Source: Micromonospora craterilacus
GTDB taxonomy: Bacteria > Actinomycetota > Actinomycetes > Mycobacteriales > Micromonosporaceae
NCBI RefSeq assembly: GCF_003236315.1
Contig: NZ_POTY01000040.1
Span: 1 to 35,048, forward strand
DNA: 35,048 nucleotides
Direction of reading: 5' to 3'
The first letter of the stretch is position 1; the number at the start of each line of letters is the position of its first letter. The notes beneath the pieces are model-generated. The model had not been told where the DNA came from. It ran no database searches and worked only from the letters and a program-made list of their open reading frames with translations. Below are positions 6,376 through 13,708 of the stretch, one piece after another. The translations under genes were made by a program, and so were the position numbers.

Positions 6376-7584
6376 GTGGCGCCGCGTACCGTCCTGGTCG
6401 AGGCCGACGGTGGGTCCCGGGGCAACCCCGGCCCGGCCGGGTACGGCGCGGTGCTCCGCGACCCGGCGACCGGTGCGGTGCTGGCCGAACGCAGCGAGGC
6501 GATCGGCACCGCGACCAACAACGTCGCCGAGTACCAGGGGCTGATCGCCGGCCTGGCCGCCGCCGCCGAGCTGGGCGCCAGCGAGGTCGAGGTCCGGATG
6601 GACTCAAAGCTCGTGGTCGAGCAGATGAGCGGCCGTTGGCAGATCAAGCACCCCGGTCTGCGCCCGCTCGCCGCCCAGGCGGCGCAACTGGTCGGCCGGT
6701 TCGCCGCGGTCCGGTTCAACTGGATCCCCCGGGACCGCAACACCCACGCCGACGCCCTGGCCAACGCCGCCATGGACGCCGCCGCCGCGTCGGGCGTCGC
6801 CACGCCCACCGTCGCGCCGCCGCGCGTGGTCGAGCCACCGCGCCGGCTGGGTGGCCCGGAGCCGGCCGGCGGAGGCGCGGCGGAGGTCGCCGCCCGGGCC
6901 GAGACGCCGGGTGCCGACCTGACCACCGCCCCGGTCTCCTGGGAGCCCCGACCGAGCTTCACCGCGACCCGGCTGATCCTGGTCCGGCACGGCGAGACCG
7001 AGTACACCGAGCAGGGCCGCTACTCCGGCCGCGGCGACATCGCGCTCACCGGGGCGGGCCGGGCCCAGGTGCGGGCCACCGCCGCCCGGGTCGCCGCGCT
7101 CGCCCCGAACGCCACCGCCGTGATCAGCTCGCCGCTGTCCAGGTGTACGGCGACCGCCGAGGCGATCGCCGCCGCGCTCGGCGACGTCCCGGTACGCCGC
7201 GACGACGACCTGATCGAGTGCGACTTCGGTGCCTGGGAGGGGCGTACCTTCGCCGAGGTACGCGAGCGCTGGGCCGGCGAGCTCGACGCCTGGCTCGCCG
7301 CCACCCGGGTCGCCCCGCCGGACGGCGAGTCGTTCGCGCAGGTCGCCGACCGGTGCGGACGGGCGGTCGAGCGGCTGCTCGGGGCGTACCCCGGTCAGAC
7401 CGTCGTGGTGGTCTCGCACGTCTCGCCGATCAAGCTGATCCTGCGCGACGCGCTCGCTGCCAGCGACGCCTTCCTGCACCGGCTCTACCTCGATGCGGCC
7501 GGCATCTCGGTGCTGGACCGCTGGCCCGACGGCGGCGTCGCGGTCCGCTCGATCAACGACACCGCCCACCTCGCCCAGGTGTAA
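6376..7584 (+). CDS. Bifunctional RNase HI / acid phosphatase (CobC-like) fusion
   Basis: A 402-residue two-domain protein. Residues 1-140 are an RNase HI of the YpdQ-like subgroup, with the four metal-binding acids D11 (VEADGGSRGNPGPAG), E52 (ATNNVAEYQG), D76 (VRMDSKLVVEQ) and D126 (RDRNTHADALAN). A Pro/Ala/Gly linker of about 60 residues leads to a histidine phosphatase with LVRHGETEYTEQGRYSG (H205 nucleophile), SSPLSRCTATAEAI and VVVSHVSPIKLIL (H348). RNase H removes RNA from RNA-DNA hybrids. The phosphatase half resembles alpha-ribazole phosphatase. The mycobacterial homologue Rv2228c has the same fusion. The GTG at 6376 lies 4 bases after the upstream stop, and the RNase H motif begins at residue 6. 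The TAA is the first base triplet of repeat copy B. Confidence 0.92.
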   Translation: MAPRTVLVEADGGSRGNPGPAGYGAVLRDPATGAVLAERSEAIGTATNNVAEYQGLIAGLAAAAELGASEVEVRMDSKLVVEQMSGRWQIKHPGLRPLAAQAAQLVGRFAAVRFNWIPRDRNTHADALANAAMDAAAASGVATPTVAPPRVVEPPRRLGGPEPAGGGAAEVAARAETPGADLTTAPVSWEPRPSFTATRLILVRHGETEYTEQGRYSGRGDIALTGAGRAQVRATAARVAALAPNATAVISSPLSRCTATAEAIAAALGDVPVRRDDDLIECDFGAWEGRTFAEVRERWAGELDAWLAATRVAPPDGESFAQVADRCGRAVERLLGAYPGQTVVVVSHVSPIKLILRDALAASDAFLHRLYLDAAGISVLDRWPDGGVAVRSINDTAHLAQV

Positions 7585-7636
7585 GGAAGGGCACCTTATT
7601 AACGCCTGGCGTTGTATAGGGGCCCCTTTCTAACAC
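7582..7636. repeat. Stop-codon-abutting GGGGCCCC repeat element, copy B
   Basis: It begins with TAAGGAAGGGCACCTTATTA and ends with a second half-unit around AGGGGCCCCTTTCTAACAC. The first 28 bases from 7580 are identical to copy C at 28459. The element's first three bases serve as the stop codon of the RNase H fusion. It sits between convergent genes, as a bidirectional terminator would. Confidence 0.75.
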
Positions 7637-7689
7637 GCTCGTGAGCCGAAGCGGGCGGGCGAGCCCGGAGCGTGATGGCGGCGCCGCGG

Positions 7690-8451
7690 TCAGCGGAACG
7701 CACGCCAGAGCAGGTAGAGGCCGATGGTGGTGCCGAAGAGCACGATGACGGCTTTCAGGATCACCGGCGGCAGCCGGCGGACCAGCCGGGCACCGGCGTA
7801 CCCGCCGACCAGCGTGGCCGGCGCGATCAGCGCGACCGCCGCCCAGTTCACCGGGCCGGCGATCGCGAAGACGACCACCGTGGTCAGGCCGATCACGGCG
7901 GAGAGCAGATTCTTGACCGCGCTCACCCGGGCCAGCGTCGCGTCCAGCACCAGGGCCAGGCCGGCAACCAGCATCACCCCGACGGCGGCGCCGAAGTAGC
8001 CGCCGTACACCGCGGCCAGCGCCACCATGGCCTGGAGCGTGACGGCCCGGCGGCGCGGTGGCAGGTCGCGCGGGTGGCCGACCAGCCGGCGCAGCGGATC
8101 CTGGAACGCCAGGACCGCGGTTGCCCCGAGCACCAGAAAGGGTACGACCACCTCGAACGCCCGAGCTGGGGTGACCAGCAGCAGCGCGGCCCCGGCCAAC
8201 GCGCCCACGATGGTGGTGGGCACCAGCGTGATCAGCAGCCGGCCCCGGGGCAGATCCACCCGGCTGCCCGCCACGGCGGCGCCGTACCCGGGGAAGATCG
8301 CCACCGAGTTGCTGACGTTCGCCGGCACCGGCGGTAGCCCGACGGCGAGCAGCGCCGGGAACGTGATCAGCGAACCACCCCCGGCCACCGCGTTGACCGT
8401 GCCTGCGGCCAGCCCAGCGGCGAGCAGCAACACGGCGTCGGCAAGATCCAT
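7690..8451 (-). CDS. TauE/SafE family membrane permease
   Basis: A 253-residue integral membrane protein with about eight hydrophobic segments. The N-terminal AGLAAGTVNAVAGGGSLITF block and the second-half repeat around YGGYFGAAVGVMLVAGLALV are diagnostic of the TauE/SafE (DUF81) family, which exports sulfite or organosulfonates in characterised members. Here the substrate is unknown. The ATG at 8451 lacks a Shine-Dalgarno sequence but has AGGCTA (TAGCCT on the minus strand) 8 nt upstream. It converges on the RNase H fusion gene with repeat copy B between them. Confidence 0.85.
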   Translation of the reverse strand: MDLADAVLLLAAGLAAGTVNAVAGGGSLITFPALLAVGLPPVPANVSNSVAIFPGYGAAVAGSRVDLPRGRLLITLVPTTIVGALAGAALLLVTPARAFEVVVPFLVLGATAVLAFQDPLRRLVGHPRDLPPRRRAVTLQAMVALAAVYGGYFGAAVGVMLVAGLALVLDATLARVSAVKNLLSAVIGLTTVVVFAIAGPVNWAAVALIAPATLVGGYAGARLVRRLPPVILKAVIVLFGTTIGLYLLWRAFR

Positions 8452-8459
8452 GACCCGGA

Positions 8460-8465
8460 AGGCTA
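8460..8465 (-). promoter_or_regulatory. -10 element TAGCCT, leaderless TauE/SafE gene
   Basis: Read on the minus strand, TAGCCT is followed by an 8-nt spacer and the ATG at 8451. No ribosome-binding site is visible in the spacer. Confidence 0.5.
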
Positions 8466-8517
8466 GTACCCCCGACCCGCGCCGCCGTCGGCCCGGGAGG
8501 GTGCCCCAAGCCTCGGC

Positions 8518-9030
8518 CTACTCCCCGACCACGCCGCCGGCCAGCTCCGCCACGATGTCGAGCTGCCCGAGATGGCGGGCATACTCCTGGACCAGGTGGA
8601 ACAGCACCCGCTCAAGCGGCGCCGGGTCCGCGCCGTTCCATCGCGGCCCAGGCGCTCCACGCGTCGCCAGGTCGCTGCTCTCGACCACCGTGCGGGTGTG
8701 CGCGCCCTGCGCACGCAACGCGGCTGTCAGCGCCGCACAGCTCTCCTCCGGCGCGACATACCACCGCTCCCCGCGCCGATCACCCCAGGGGTCTCCGACG
8801 TCGCGCCCCTGGAAACCCCACTCGATCCAGCGCAGTTCGACGTAGCGGAGGTGCTTGAGCAACTCCAGCGGGGTCCAGCCGGAAGGCAACCGGCTGCGCC
8901 GCTGCTCGTCCTCGGCCAACGTGGAGACCTTCGCCAGCACGCTTTCCCGGAAGTAGTCGAGGTAGCGCAGGAACACCTCGGCCCGCCCGGCGGCCGGGAC
9001 CGTGGACTCAGGAAACGGTGGCAGCGTCAC
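8518..9030 (-). CDS. DinB-like / DUF664 family protein
   Basis: A 170-residue helical protein of the DinB/DUF664 four-helix-bundle superfamily, which includes mycothiol- and bacillithiol-dependent transferases. Landmarks are FLRYLDYFRESVLAKVSTL, LPSGWTPLELLKHLRYVELR (the first metal-ligand His in KHL) and LFHLVQEYARHLGQLDIV (the paired His of the metal site near the C-terminus). A metal-bound enzyme using mycothiol is a reasonable guess in an actinobacterium, but the substrate is not known. It starts at a GTG with AATAAT 6 nt before it and no Shine-Dalgarno sequence. It is divergent from rnpB. Confidence 0.82.
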   Translation of the reverse strand: MTLPPFPESTVPAAGRAEVFLRYLDYFRESVLAKVSTLAEDEQRRSRLPSGWTPLELLKHLRYVELRWIEWGFQGRDVGDPWGDRRGERWYVAPEESCAALTAALRAQGAHTRTVVESSDLATRGAPGPRWNGADPAPLERVLFHLVQEYARHLGQLDIVAELAGGVVGE

Positions 9031-9036
9031 CCGGCC

Positions 9037-9042
9037 ATTATT
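9037..9042 (-). promoter_or_regulatory. -10 element AATAAT, leaderless DinB-like gene
   Basis: On the minus strand, AATAAT (5 of 6 to TATAAT) is followed by GGCCGG and the GTG start at 9030. Confidence 0.45.
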
Positions 9043-9124
9043 CCGCTCGTCCCGACGCCGGCCGGTCCGACCATCCGTGTCACAGCCGGGCCGGGCACGG
9101 CAATAGCGGCTGACCCGGTGTCGT

Positions 9125-9130
9125 TAGGAT
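9125..9130 (+). promoter_or_regulatory. -10 element TAGGAT of rnpB
   Basis: TAGGAT lies 6 nt upstream of the predicted first paired base of RNase P RNA (9137), the expected spacing for a start site at about 9135-9137. A good -35 hexamer is not evident. Confidence 0.55.
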
Positions 9131-9134
9131 GTGT

Positions 9135-9565
<431 letters not shown>

Positions 9566-9606
9566 ATGACATCGGACGGCTGGCGCTGGCTGTGGCAGGT
9601 GCGCGG

Positions 9607-9677
9607 CGGGCTCACCGCCATCGCGTAGCGAGGAACACGCGGGCCGCCGCGTGGCGTACGTGATGGCGGTGAGCCCG
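9607..9677. terminator. Strong hairpin after rnpB, probable bidirectional terminator
   Basis: 9607-9622 pairs perfectly with 9662-9677 (16 bp). After one G-T wobble (9623 with 9661), four more pairs follow (9624-9627 with 9657-9660). There is a smaller GC hairpin in the loop. It lies 40 nt after rnpB and 50 nt beyond the stop of the convergent roadblock gene. There is only a short T run afterwards, as usual in high-GC actinobacteria. Confidence 0.65.
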
Positions 9678-9726
9678 GGTTTGTGGCGCCGGTGACGTGC
9701 GCGACTGCCGCCTGGTCAGGGCGGCG

Positions 9727-10197
9727 TCAGGCCTGGGCGAGGAGTTTGGCGAGGCGTTCGGCTACCGGTGGGGCGTACATGTGCAGTCGGGCCACGTTGA
9801 TGGCGTCGTGGCCGACCACGGAGAGCAGGGCCTGCGGGCCGACCGCGTACACGGCGAAGTAGCCGGACTGGTTGCGGACGGTGGACTGGCGGAACTCGCC
9901 GTGGCCGAGGCGGAGGCTGACCTGCCGGCCGAGGCCGAAGGTCGCCGCCGCCATCGCGGCCAGGTCGTCGGGGTCCATCCCGGCCGGTGCGTCGTGGGTG
10001 ATGCGCAGGCCGTCGACCCCGCCGAGGACGCTTCCGTGCACCCCGGGGATCTGTAGGCGTAGCTCGGCCAACTCGCTGCCGATCGCCGGGTACGGCAGCG
10101 ACGGGTTGCCGGCCAGCGACGGCGGGAGCTTGGGCGGCGGTGGGAGGTCCGGCCGCTGTGCGGTACGGCGGGGCAGGAAGGTGTCGCCGGTGCTCAC
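9727..10197 (-). CDS. Roadblock/LC7-like domain protein, second gene of a two-gene operon
   Basis: A 156-residue protein. The first 45 residues are Pro-rich and probably disordered (RPDLPPPPKLPPSLAGN). Residues about 45-156 look like a roadblock/longin-type alpha-beta domain (GSVLGGVDGLRITHDAP, then ALLSVVGHDAINVARLHMYA). Such small proteins bind Ras-like GTPases or dimerise with each other. Its GTG overlaps the stop of the upstream roadblock gene as GTGA, indicating coupled translation, and the two products may form a heterodimer. No GTPase, histidine kinase or DUF742 gene is adjacent, unlike the actinobacterial conservon operons. Domain call is moderate. Confidence 0.7.
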   Translation of the reverse strand: MSTGDTFLPRRTAQRPDLPPPPKLPPSLAGNPSLPYPAIGSELAELRLQIPGVHGSVLGGVDGLRITHDAPAGMDPDDLAAMAAATFGLGRQVSLRLGHGEFRQSTVRNQSGYFAVYAVGPQALLSVVGHDAINVARLHMYAPPVAERLAKLLAQA

Positions 10198-10565
10198 AGT
10201 TCCAGCTGCTCCTCGATGGTGCGCAGCTGGTGTCGGGCGAGTGCCAGGTTGGACCGGGTCTTGCTGAGCATCAGGTAGAGGAACAACCCCTTGCCGTTGG
10301 ATCCGGTGAGCGGCCGGATGATGTGGTACTGGCCGCCGAGGGTGATCAGCATGTCCTCGATGTCATCGTTCAGCTTCAGCATCTCGATGGTGCGCATCTT
10401 GGCGCGTACCACGTCGGTGTTGCCGGCCGCGGCGATGGTCAGGTCGATCTCCGGGGTGCCGCCGGCTACGCCGAGGGTCATTCCGCTGGTGTAGTCGACG
10501 AGCGCGACGCCGATCGCGCCGTCGATGGTCATGGCGTCCTTCAGAGCGGCGTCAAGGTTGGCCAC
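10194..10565 (-). CDS. Roadblock/LC7 domain protein, first gene of the operon
   Basis: A 123-residue protein consisting of a single roadblock fold: helix NLDAALKDAMTIDGAIGVAL, strand DYTSGMTLGVAGG, then IDLTIAAAGNTDVVRAKMRT and the strands DDIEDMLITLGGQYHIIRPL and KGLFLYLMLSKTRSNLALAR. The family regulates or scaffolds small GTPases. The GTG at 10565 follows GGAGG at short spacing and gives a start (MANLDAALK) in register with the domain. The upstream DNA holds a 7-bp inverted repeat (10595-10612). It is followed by the Pro-rich partner in a 4-base overlap. Confidence 0.82.
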   Translation of the reverse strand: MANLDAALKDAMTIDGAIGVALVDYTSGMTLGVAGGTPEIDLTIAAAGNTDVVRAKMRTIEMLKLNDDIEDMLITLGGQYHIIRPLTGSNGKGLFLYLMLSKTRSNLALARHQLRTIEEQLEL

Positions 10566-10594
10566 GTTGCCTCCAGGGTCGACTGACGTATCTG

Positions 10595-10612
10595 CCCATG
10601 CCAGCGCATGGG
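10595..10612. promoter_or_regulatory. Inverted repeat CCCATGC-CAGC-GCATGGG upstream of the roadblock operon
   Basis: A perfect 7-bp palindromic repeat with a 4-base centre, located 30 bases before the roadblock start codon. It could be an operator or a 5' UTR hairpin; no regulator can be assigned. Confidence 0.35.
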
Positions 10613-10950
10613 TCTTCGCAGGGGACCCCCGTCCGCCCCGGTGAAGAAATCTCGGACGAGAGTTGCACACGCAACGTCCCATCCGCACCCTGTGCAGGCA
10701 GAACGGGCTGAGCGGGCCACGCAGGGTGACCTCCGGGCCGGGGAGATCGTCGCTGCGGCGGATGTGTCTGTGCCGGTTCGGTCTGGTACCTGCCTCCCCT
10801 GCGACCTGGGCTTCCTGCCCACTTGAGGACGACTTCCGCCGCCCGGGCAGCCGCCGTTGCACTCGACGTTCGGCTCGCGTCAACCGAGTGCGGCTGCCGG
10901 TGCGACCGCGCCGGGCACAGTTTGTCGGGTCGGCGGGGTCGGCGAAGCCA

Positions 10951-10956
10951 TAGCTT
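10951..10956 (+). promoter_or_regulatory. -10-like TAGCTT of the AraC-type gene
   Basis: TAGCTT lies 26 nt before the ATG at 10983. A start site near 10963 would leave a short leader with the GGAAGGAG ribosome site intact. Confidence 0.35.
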
Positions 10957-10982
10957 GGGTGCCGCAAGGGAAGGAGATCCGG

Positions 10983-11849
10983 ATGCTGGAGCGGCTCAAT
11001 CAGGCCATGGACCACATCGAGCGGCACCTCGACGAGCCGGTCGACGCGGCCGAGCTGGCGCGGATCGCGCTCACGTCGGAGTACCACTTCCGGCGGCTGT
11101 TCTCCGCGTTGGCCGGCATCCCGCTGTCCGAGTACGTGCGTCGCCGCCGGCTCACCGTCGCGGGCGCGGAGGTGGTCGCGGGGGAGCGGACGCTGCTCGA
11201 CGTCGCGGTCCGCTGGGGGTACGGCTCGGCCGAGGCGTTCGCCCGGGCGTTCAAGGCCGTGCACGGGGTCGGTCCCGGCGAGGCCCGGCGTACCGGGGCC
11301 GCGTTGCGTGCCCAGCCCCGGATGTCCTTCCGACTCACCGTGGAAGGGAGCAGCAGCATGCGATACCGCATCGTGCAGAAGGAGTCGTTCCGGCTTGCCG
11401 GCCGCAAGGCCCGGGTGCCGCTGGTGCACGAGGGCATGAACCCCGCGATCGTGGCCTTCGTCAAGGGCATCGAGCCGGCGACCCGGGACCGGATCGAGGC
11501 GTTGTCCGACCAGGAACCGCCGGGGATCGTCAACGTCAGCGACGGCCTGACCGGCAACCGTGAGGAGGGCACCGAGCTGGACTACTGGTACGGCGTGGTG
11601 ACCGGCGCCGAGGTGCCCGGCGACCTGGACGTGTTGCCGGTGCCGGCGGGGACCTGGGCGGTCTTCGAGACCTCGGGGGCGTTCCCCGAGGCGGTGCAGT
11701 ACCTGTGGCGGGACGTGTTCACTCAGTGGTTCCCGTCCAACCCGTACCGTTCCCGCCCGGGGCCGGAGATCTCGCGTACCCGGGTGTCGGCGGACGGCAG
11801 TCACGCGGACGCCGAGCTGTGGATCCCGGTGGAACCGGTCCCGGCCTGA
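10983..11849 (+). CDS. AraC-family transcriptional regulator with GyrI-like effector domain
   Basis: A 288-residue protein. Residues 1-105 carry the two AraC helix-turn-helix motifs: LARIALTSEYHFRRLFSALA and, second, LLDVAVRWGYGSAEAFARAF followed by GVGPGEAR. Residues about 120-288 form a GyrI/BacT-like ligand-binding domain (MRYRIVQKESFRLAGRKARV at its start, ELDYWYGVVTG, YLWRDVFTQWFPSNPYRSRP, AELWIPVEP at the end). It probably senses a small hydrophobic or cationic compound and activates nearby or efflux genes. AAGGAG lies 7 nt before the ATG. The ligand and targets are unknown. Confidence 0.9.
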   Translation: MLERLNQAMDHIERHLDEPVDAAELARIALTSEYHFRRLFSALAGIPLSEYVRRRRLTVAGAEVVAGERTLLDVAVRWGYGSAEAFARAFKAVHGVGPGEARRTGAALRAQPRMSFRLTVEGSSSMRYRIVQKESFRLAGRKARVPLVHEGMNPAIVAFVKGIEPATRDRIEALSDQEPPGIVNVSDGLTGNREEGTELDYWYGVVTGAEVPGDLDVLPVPAGTWAVFETSGAFPEAVQYLWRDVFTQWFPSNPYRSRPGPEISRTRVSADGSHADAELWIPVEPVPA

Positions 11850-11916
11850 CGAACCGGCGCCGTCGGGCAGCCCGCTCGGCACCAGTCAGGGCGGTGGGTA
11901 GGTCAGGCGCGAGCGG

Positions 11917-12711
11917 TCAGGCCGATGTGCCGGAGAGGCCGGCGAGTACCCGCCGCTGGAAGGCGCGGGCCTGCGGGCCGCTGGGCGACATGCCACCGTC
12001 CCGGGCGGCGATGGACTGCTCGACCAGGTCGGTGGTGGCGGCGTCGACCAGCGGTCCGGCCTCGGCCAGCAGCCGCCGGCCGGCGGCCACCTTGGGCAGC
12101 CACACCCCGTGGCGCAGCCGGACCCAGGAGCGGCAGGCACCGAGCACGGCGTCCTCCGCGCCGGGCGCGGGCACGTCGCCGGGCGGGACCGGCCGGTCCA
12201 GCCACCAGCGCAGCGCGTCCAGCACCAGCCGGCGCAGGTCGTCCGGGGCCAGGTCGGCAAAGGCGTGCGCGGCGGGTGGGCCGAGCAGGGTCTGCCCGCT
12301 CTGGTACAGGATGCTGCGGTCCAGGCCGTACCAGAACAGGCCGTCCGCGGGTGGCCGCCCGGCCGGGCCGTACGTGGCCCGGAAGTCCATTCGCGCGCCG
12401 GTGTTCAGCTCGACCTCGAAGCCCGGTTCGGGGGTGCCGGAGCGGGCCACCTCCCGGCGGTACACGACCAGCTCCAGACCCCGGGCCGGGCAGGGCAGCG
12501 CCTCGTGTCGCAGCCGCGCCACCAACTCGCGAGCGACTGCCAGGTCCAGCGGGCCGGCGCAGACCAGCGCCACGTCCACGTCGCTGCGTCCGGGTTGGTA
12601 CGCCGCCAACCCCACCGACCCCGCCGCGTACGCCCCGCACATCTCGTCGCCGAGCACGTCGCCCGCGACCGCGACCAGTTCGGTCAGGTACCGCCGTAGC
12701 GGCTCAACCAT
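11917..12711 (-). CDS. Nucleotidyltransferase of the AadA-like (aminoglycoside adenylyltransferase-type) family
   Basis: A 264-residue protein. An N-terminal DNA-polymerase-beta-type nucleotidyltransferase motif is clear: GAYAAGSVGLAAYQPGRSD followed by VDVALVC supplies the GS and the DxD metal ligands. The rest is helical, resembling the C-terminal DUF4111 domain of AadA-type enzymes (LDALRWWLDRPVPP, then VLGACRSWVRLRHG, with a LPKVAAGRRLL-type ending). Characterised relatives adenylylate streptomycin or spectinomycin, but many chromosomal members have no resistance role. Its ATG overlaps the NUDIX stop by 8 bases (ATGGTTGA), so it is translated by coupling to the NUDIX gene. Confidence 0.8.
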   Translation of the reverse strand: MVEPLRRYLTELVAVAGDVLGDEMCGAYAAGSVGLAAYQPGRSDVDVALVCAGPLDLAVARELVARLRHEALPCPARGLELVVYRREVARSGTPEPGFEVELNTGARMDFRATYGPAGRPPADGLFWYGLDRSILYQSGQTLLGPPAAHAFADLAPDDLRRLVLDALRWWLDRPVPPGDVPAPGAEDAVLGACRSWVRLRHGVWLPKVAAGRRLLAEAGPLVDAATTDLVEQSIAARDGGMSPSGPQARAFQRRVLAGLSGTSA

Positions 12712-13213
12712 GCTCGAGCTCGCCGGGCTCGCCCCACAGCGTCCCGGCCGGCAGGAAGAACGCCGACGGCTCCGCGCCGAGGGCGTGCCGGATGACCAGC
12801 CGGGCATGCTCGTCCAGGTCGGGCAGCCGGCCCGGCGGGAACCACCGGACGTCCAACGACTCGTCGTCGTTGACCCGCATTTCACCGCCCAGCAACCGGC
12901 AGTGGAAGCCGAGGTTGAGGTATTCGCAGCGGTCCCCGTTGGGGTACGTGTGCGGGTGCGACAGCGCACTGCTCAGCCGCAGCGGCTCGACCTCCAGCCC
13001 GGTCTCCTCCAACACCTCCCGTACGACCGCGCTGGCCGGCTGCTCGCCCGGCTCGACGCAGCCGCTCACCACCGACCACCGACCGTCGTCGGCGCGCTGG
13101 CCGAGCAGCAGCTCGCCCGCGTCGTTGCGTACGACCGCGCTTACGCTGGGCAGCCAGAGCAGGTCATGGCCGACGTGTTTGCGCATTCGCAGGATGTATT
13201 CCGGTACGCCCAC
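12704..13213 (-). CDS. NUDIX hydrolase
   Basis: A 169-residue protein. A complete Nudix box spans residues 51-73 (GCVEPGEQPASAVV, then REVLEETG), giving the metal-binding glutamates that hydrolyse nucleoside diphosphates linked to another moiety. The upstream strands SVSAVVRNDAGELLLGQRA and SVVS fit the family. The substrate cannot be deduced. It begins at a GTG with TAAGGT 6 nt upstream on the same strand and no Shine-Dalgarno sequence. It overlaps the nucleotidyltransferase gene downstream by 8 bases. Confidence 0.9.
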   Translation of the reverse strand: MGVPEYILRMRKHVGHDLLWLPSVSAVVRNDAGELLLGQRADDGRWSVVSGCVEPGEQPASAVVREVLEETGLEVEPLRLSSALSHPHTYPNGDRCEYLNLGFHCRLLGGEMRVNDDESLDVRWFPPGRLPDLDEHARLVIRHALGAEPSAFFLPAGTLWGEPGELEHG

Positions 13214-13219
13214 CCGGCG

Positions 13220-13225
13220 ACCTTA
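13220..13225 (-). promoter_or_regulatory. -10 element TAAGGT, leaderless NUDIX gene
   Basis: On the minus strand TAAGGT is followed by CGCCGG and the GTG start at 13213, with no room for a ribosome-binding site. Confidence 0.5.
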
Positions 13226-13426
13226 GCCCGTCGGGTTCGCCGGCTCGCGTCGCCCGCCGCCAGGTTCGGGGCCGAGGTCGACGACATGGTCGGCGCCGCT
13301 GCGGCCGTTCGGCTGCTGGTTTTGCCGTTTCTGCACGCCAGGTGGCCTGCACGTCTACTGTGGAAAAGCCTGGCGACTTGCGGTGTTCCGGTGGCGGGCG
13401 GTCGTCTCCCGGTGCACAGTGATGCC

Positions 13427-13630
13427 ATGAGCGACAGCGGACGTGGGCACTACTACTGGTGTACGCGACATCACCGGGTCGAGACCGATGCCGACGTATG
13501 CCCTGCCCGGCATGTTCTCGGACCGTACGCCTCAGCCTCCGACGCGGAGAACGCCCTGCAGCAGGTGCGGGAGCGCAACGAAGCGTGGGAGGCCGAGGAC
13601 GCCCGCTGGGCCGGGGAGGACAGCAGGTAG
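13427..13630 (+). CDS. Short conserved actinobacterial protein with C-x2-H and C-x3-H pairs
   Basis: A 67-residue protein beginning MSDSGRGHYYWCTRHHRVET. C12/H15 and C25/H29 (CPARH) are placed as in a small zinc knuckle. The middle LGPYASASDAENALQQVRER and acidic C-terminal EAWEAEDARWAGED resemble a short conserved family of unknown function that I recall in Streptomyces and Micromonospora. The ATG at 13427 is chosen because homologous proteins begin just before the YYWC motif. Ribosome-site support is weak. The Lys/Ala-rich gene follows 78 bases downstream on the same strand. Confidence 0.7.
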   Translation: MSDSGRGHYYWCTRHHRVETDADVCPARHVLGPYASASDAENALQQVRERNEAWEAEDARWAGEDSR

Positions 13631-13708
13631 ACGATGCGGGACGCCTCCCGCGTCGAGGCACAGCGTGCGCCGCGAGGGCGGTGGCACGTCCCCAAGGAGG
13701 GAACCGAG

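Larger units (their letters stand above)
10566..10982. other. 417-bp divergent regulatory region between roadblock operon and AraC-type gene
   Basis: No coding region is supported. Small open frames on both strands are Arg-rich shadows. It contains the CCCATGC/GCATGGG inverted repeat near the roadblock start and a TAGCTT -10-like element near the AraC-type start. The middle (10620-10940) shows no feature I recognise and no riboswitch consensus. Confidence 0.5.

Noticed and set aside
4815..7007. A 730-codon minus-strand open frame
   Set aside because: It is antisense to the well-supported Nif3-like, zinc-ribbon and RNase H fusion genes; low-complexity Ser/Ala/Arg translation.
10620..10940. 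Possible riboswitch or small RNA in the divergent region
   Set aside because: No consensus of a known riboswitch (cobalamin, SAM, ydaO, TPP) was recognised and no terminator-like hairpin with a T run is present.
10194..11882. A 562-codon minus-strand frame reaching back from the roadblock gene through the AraC-type gene
   Set aside because: Only the last 123 codons encode the roadblock domain. The rest is antisense to the AraC-type gene, and a GTG with GGAGG at 10565 marks the real start.
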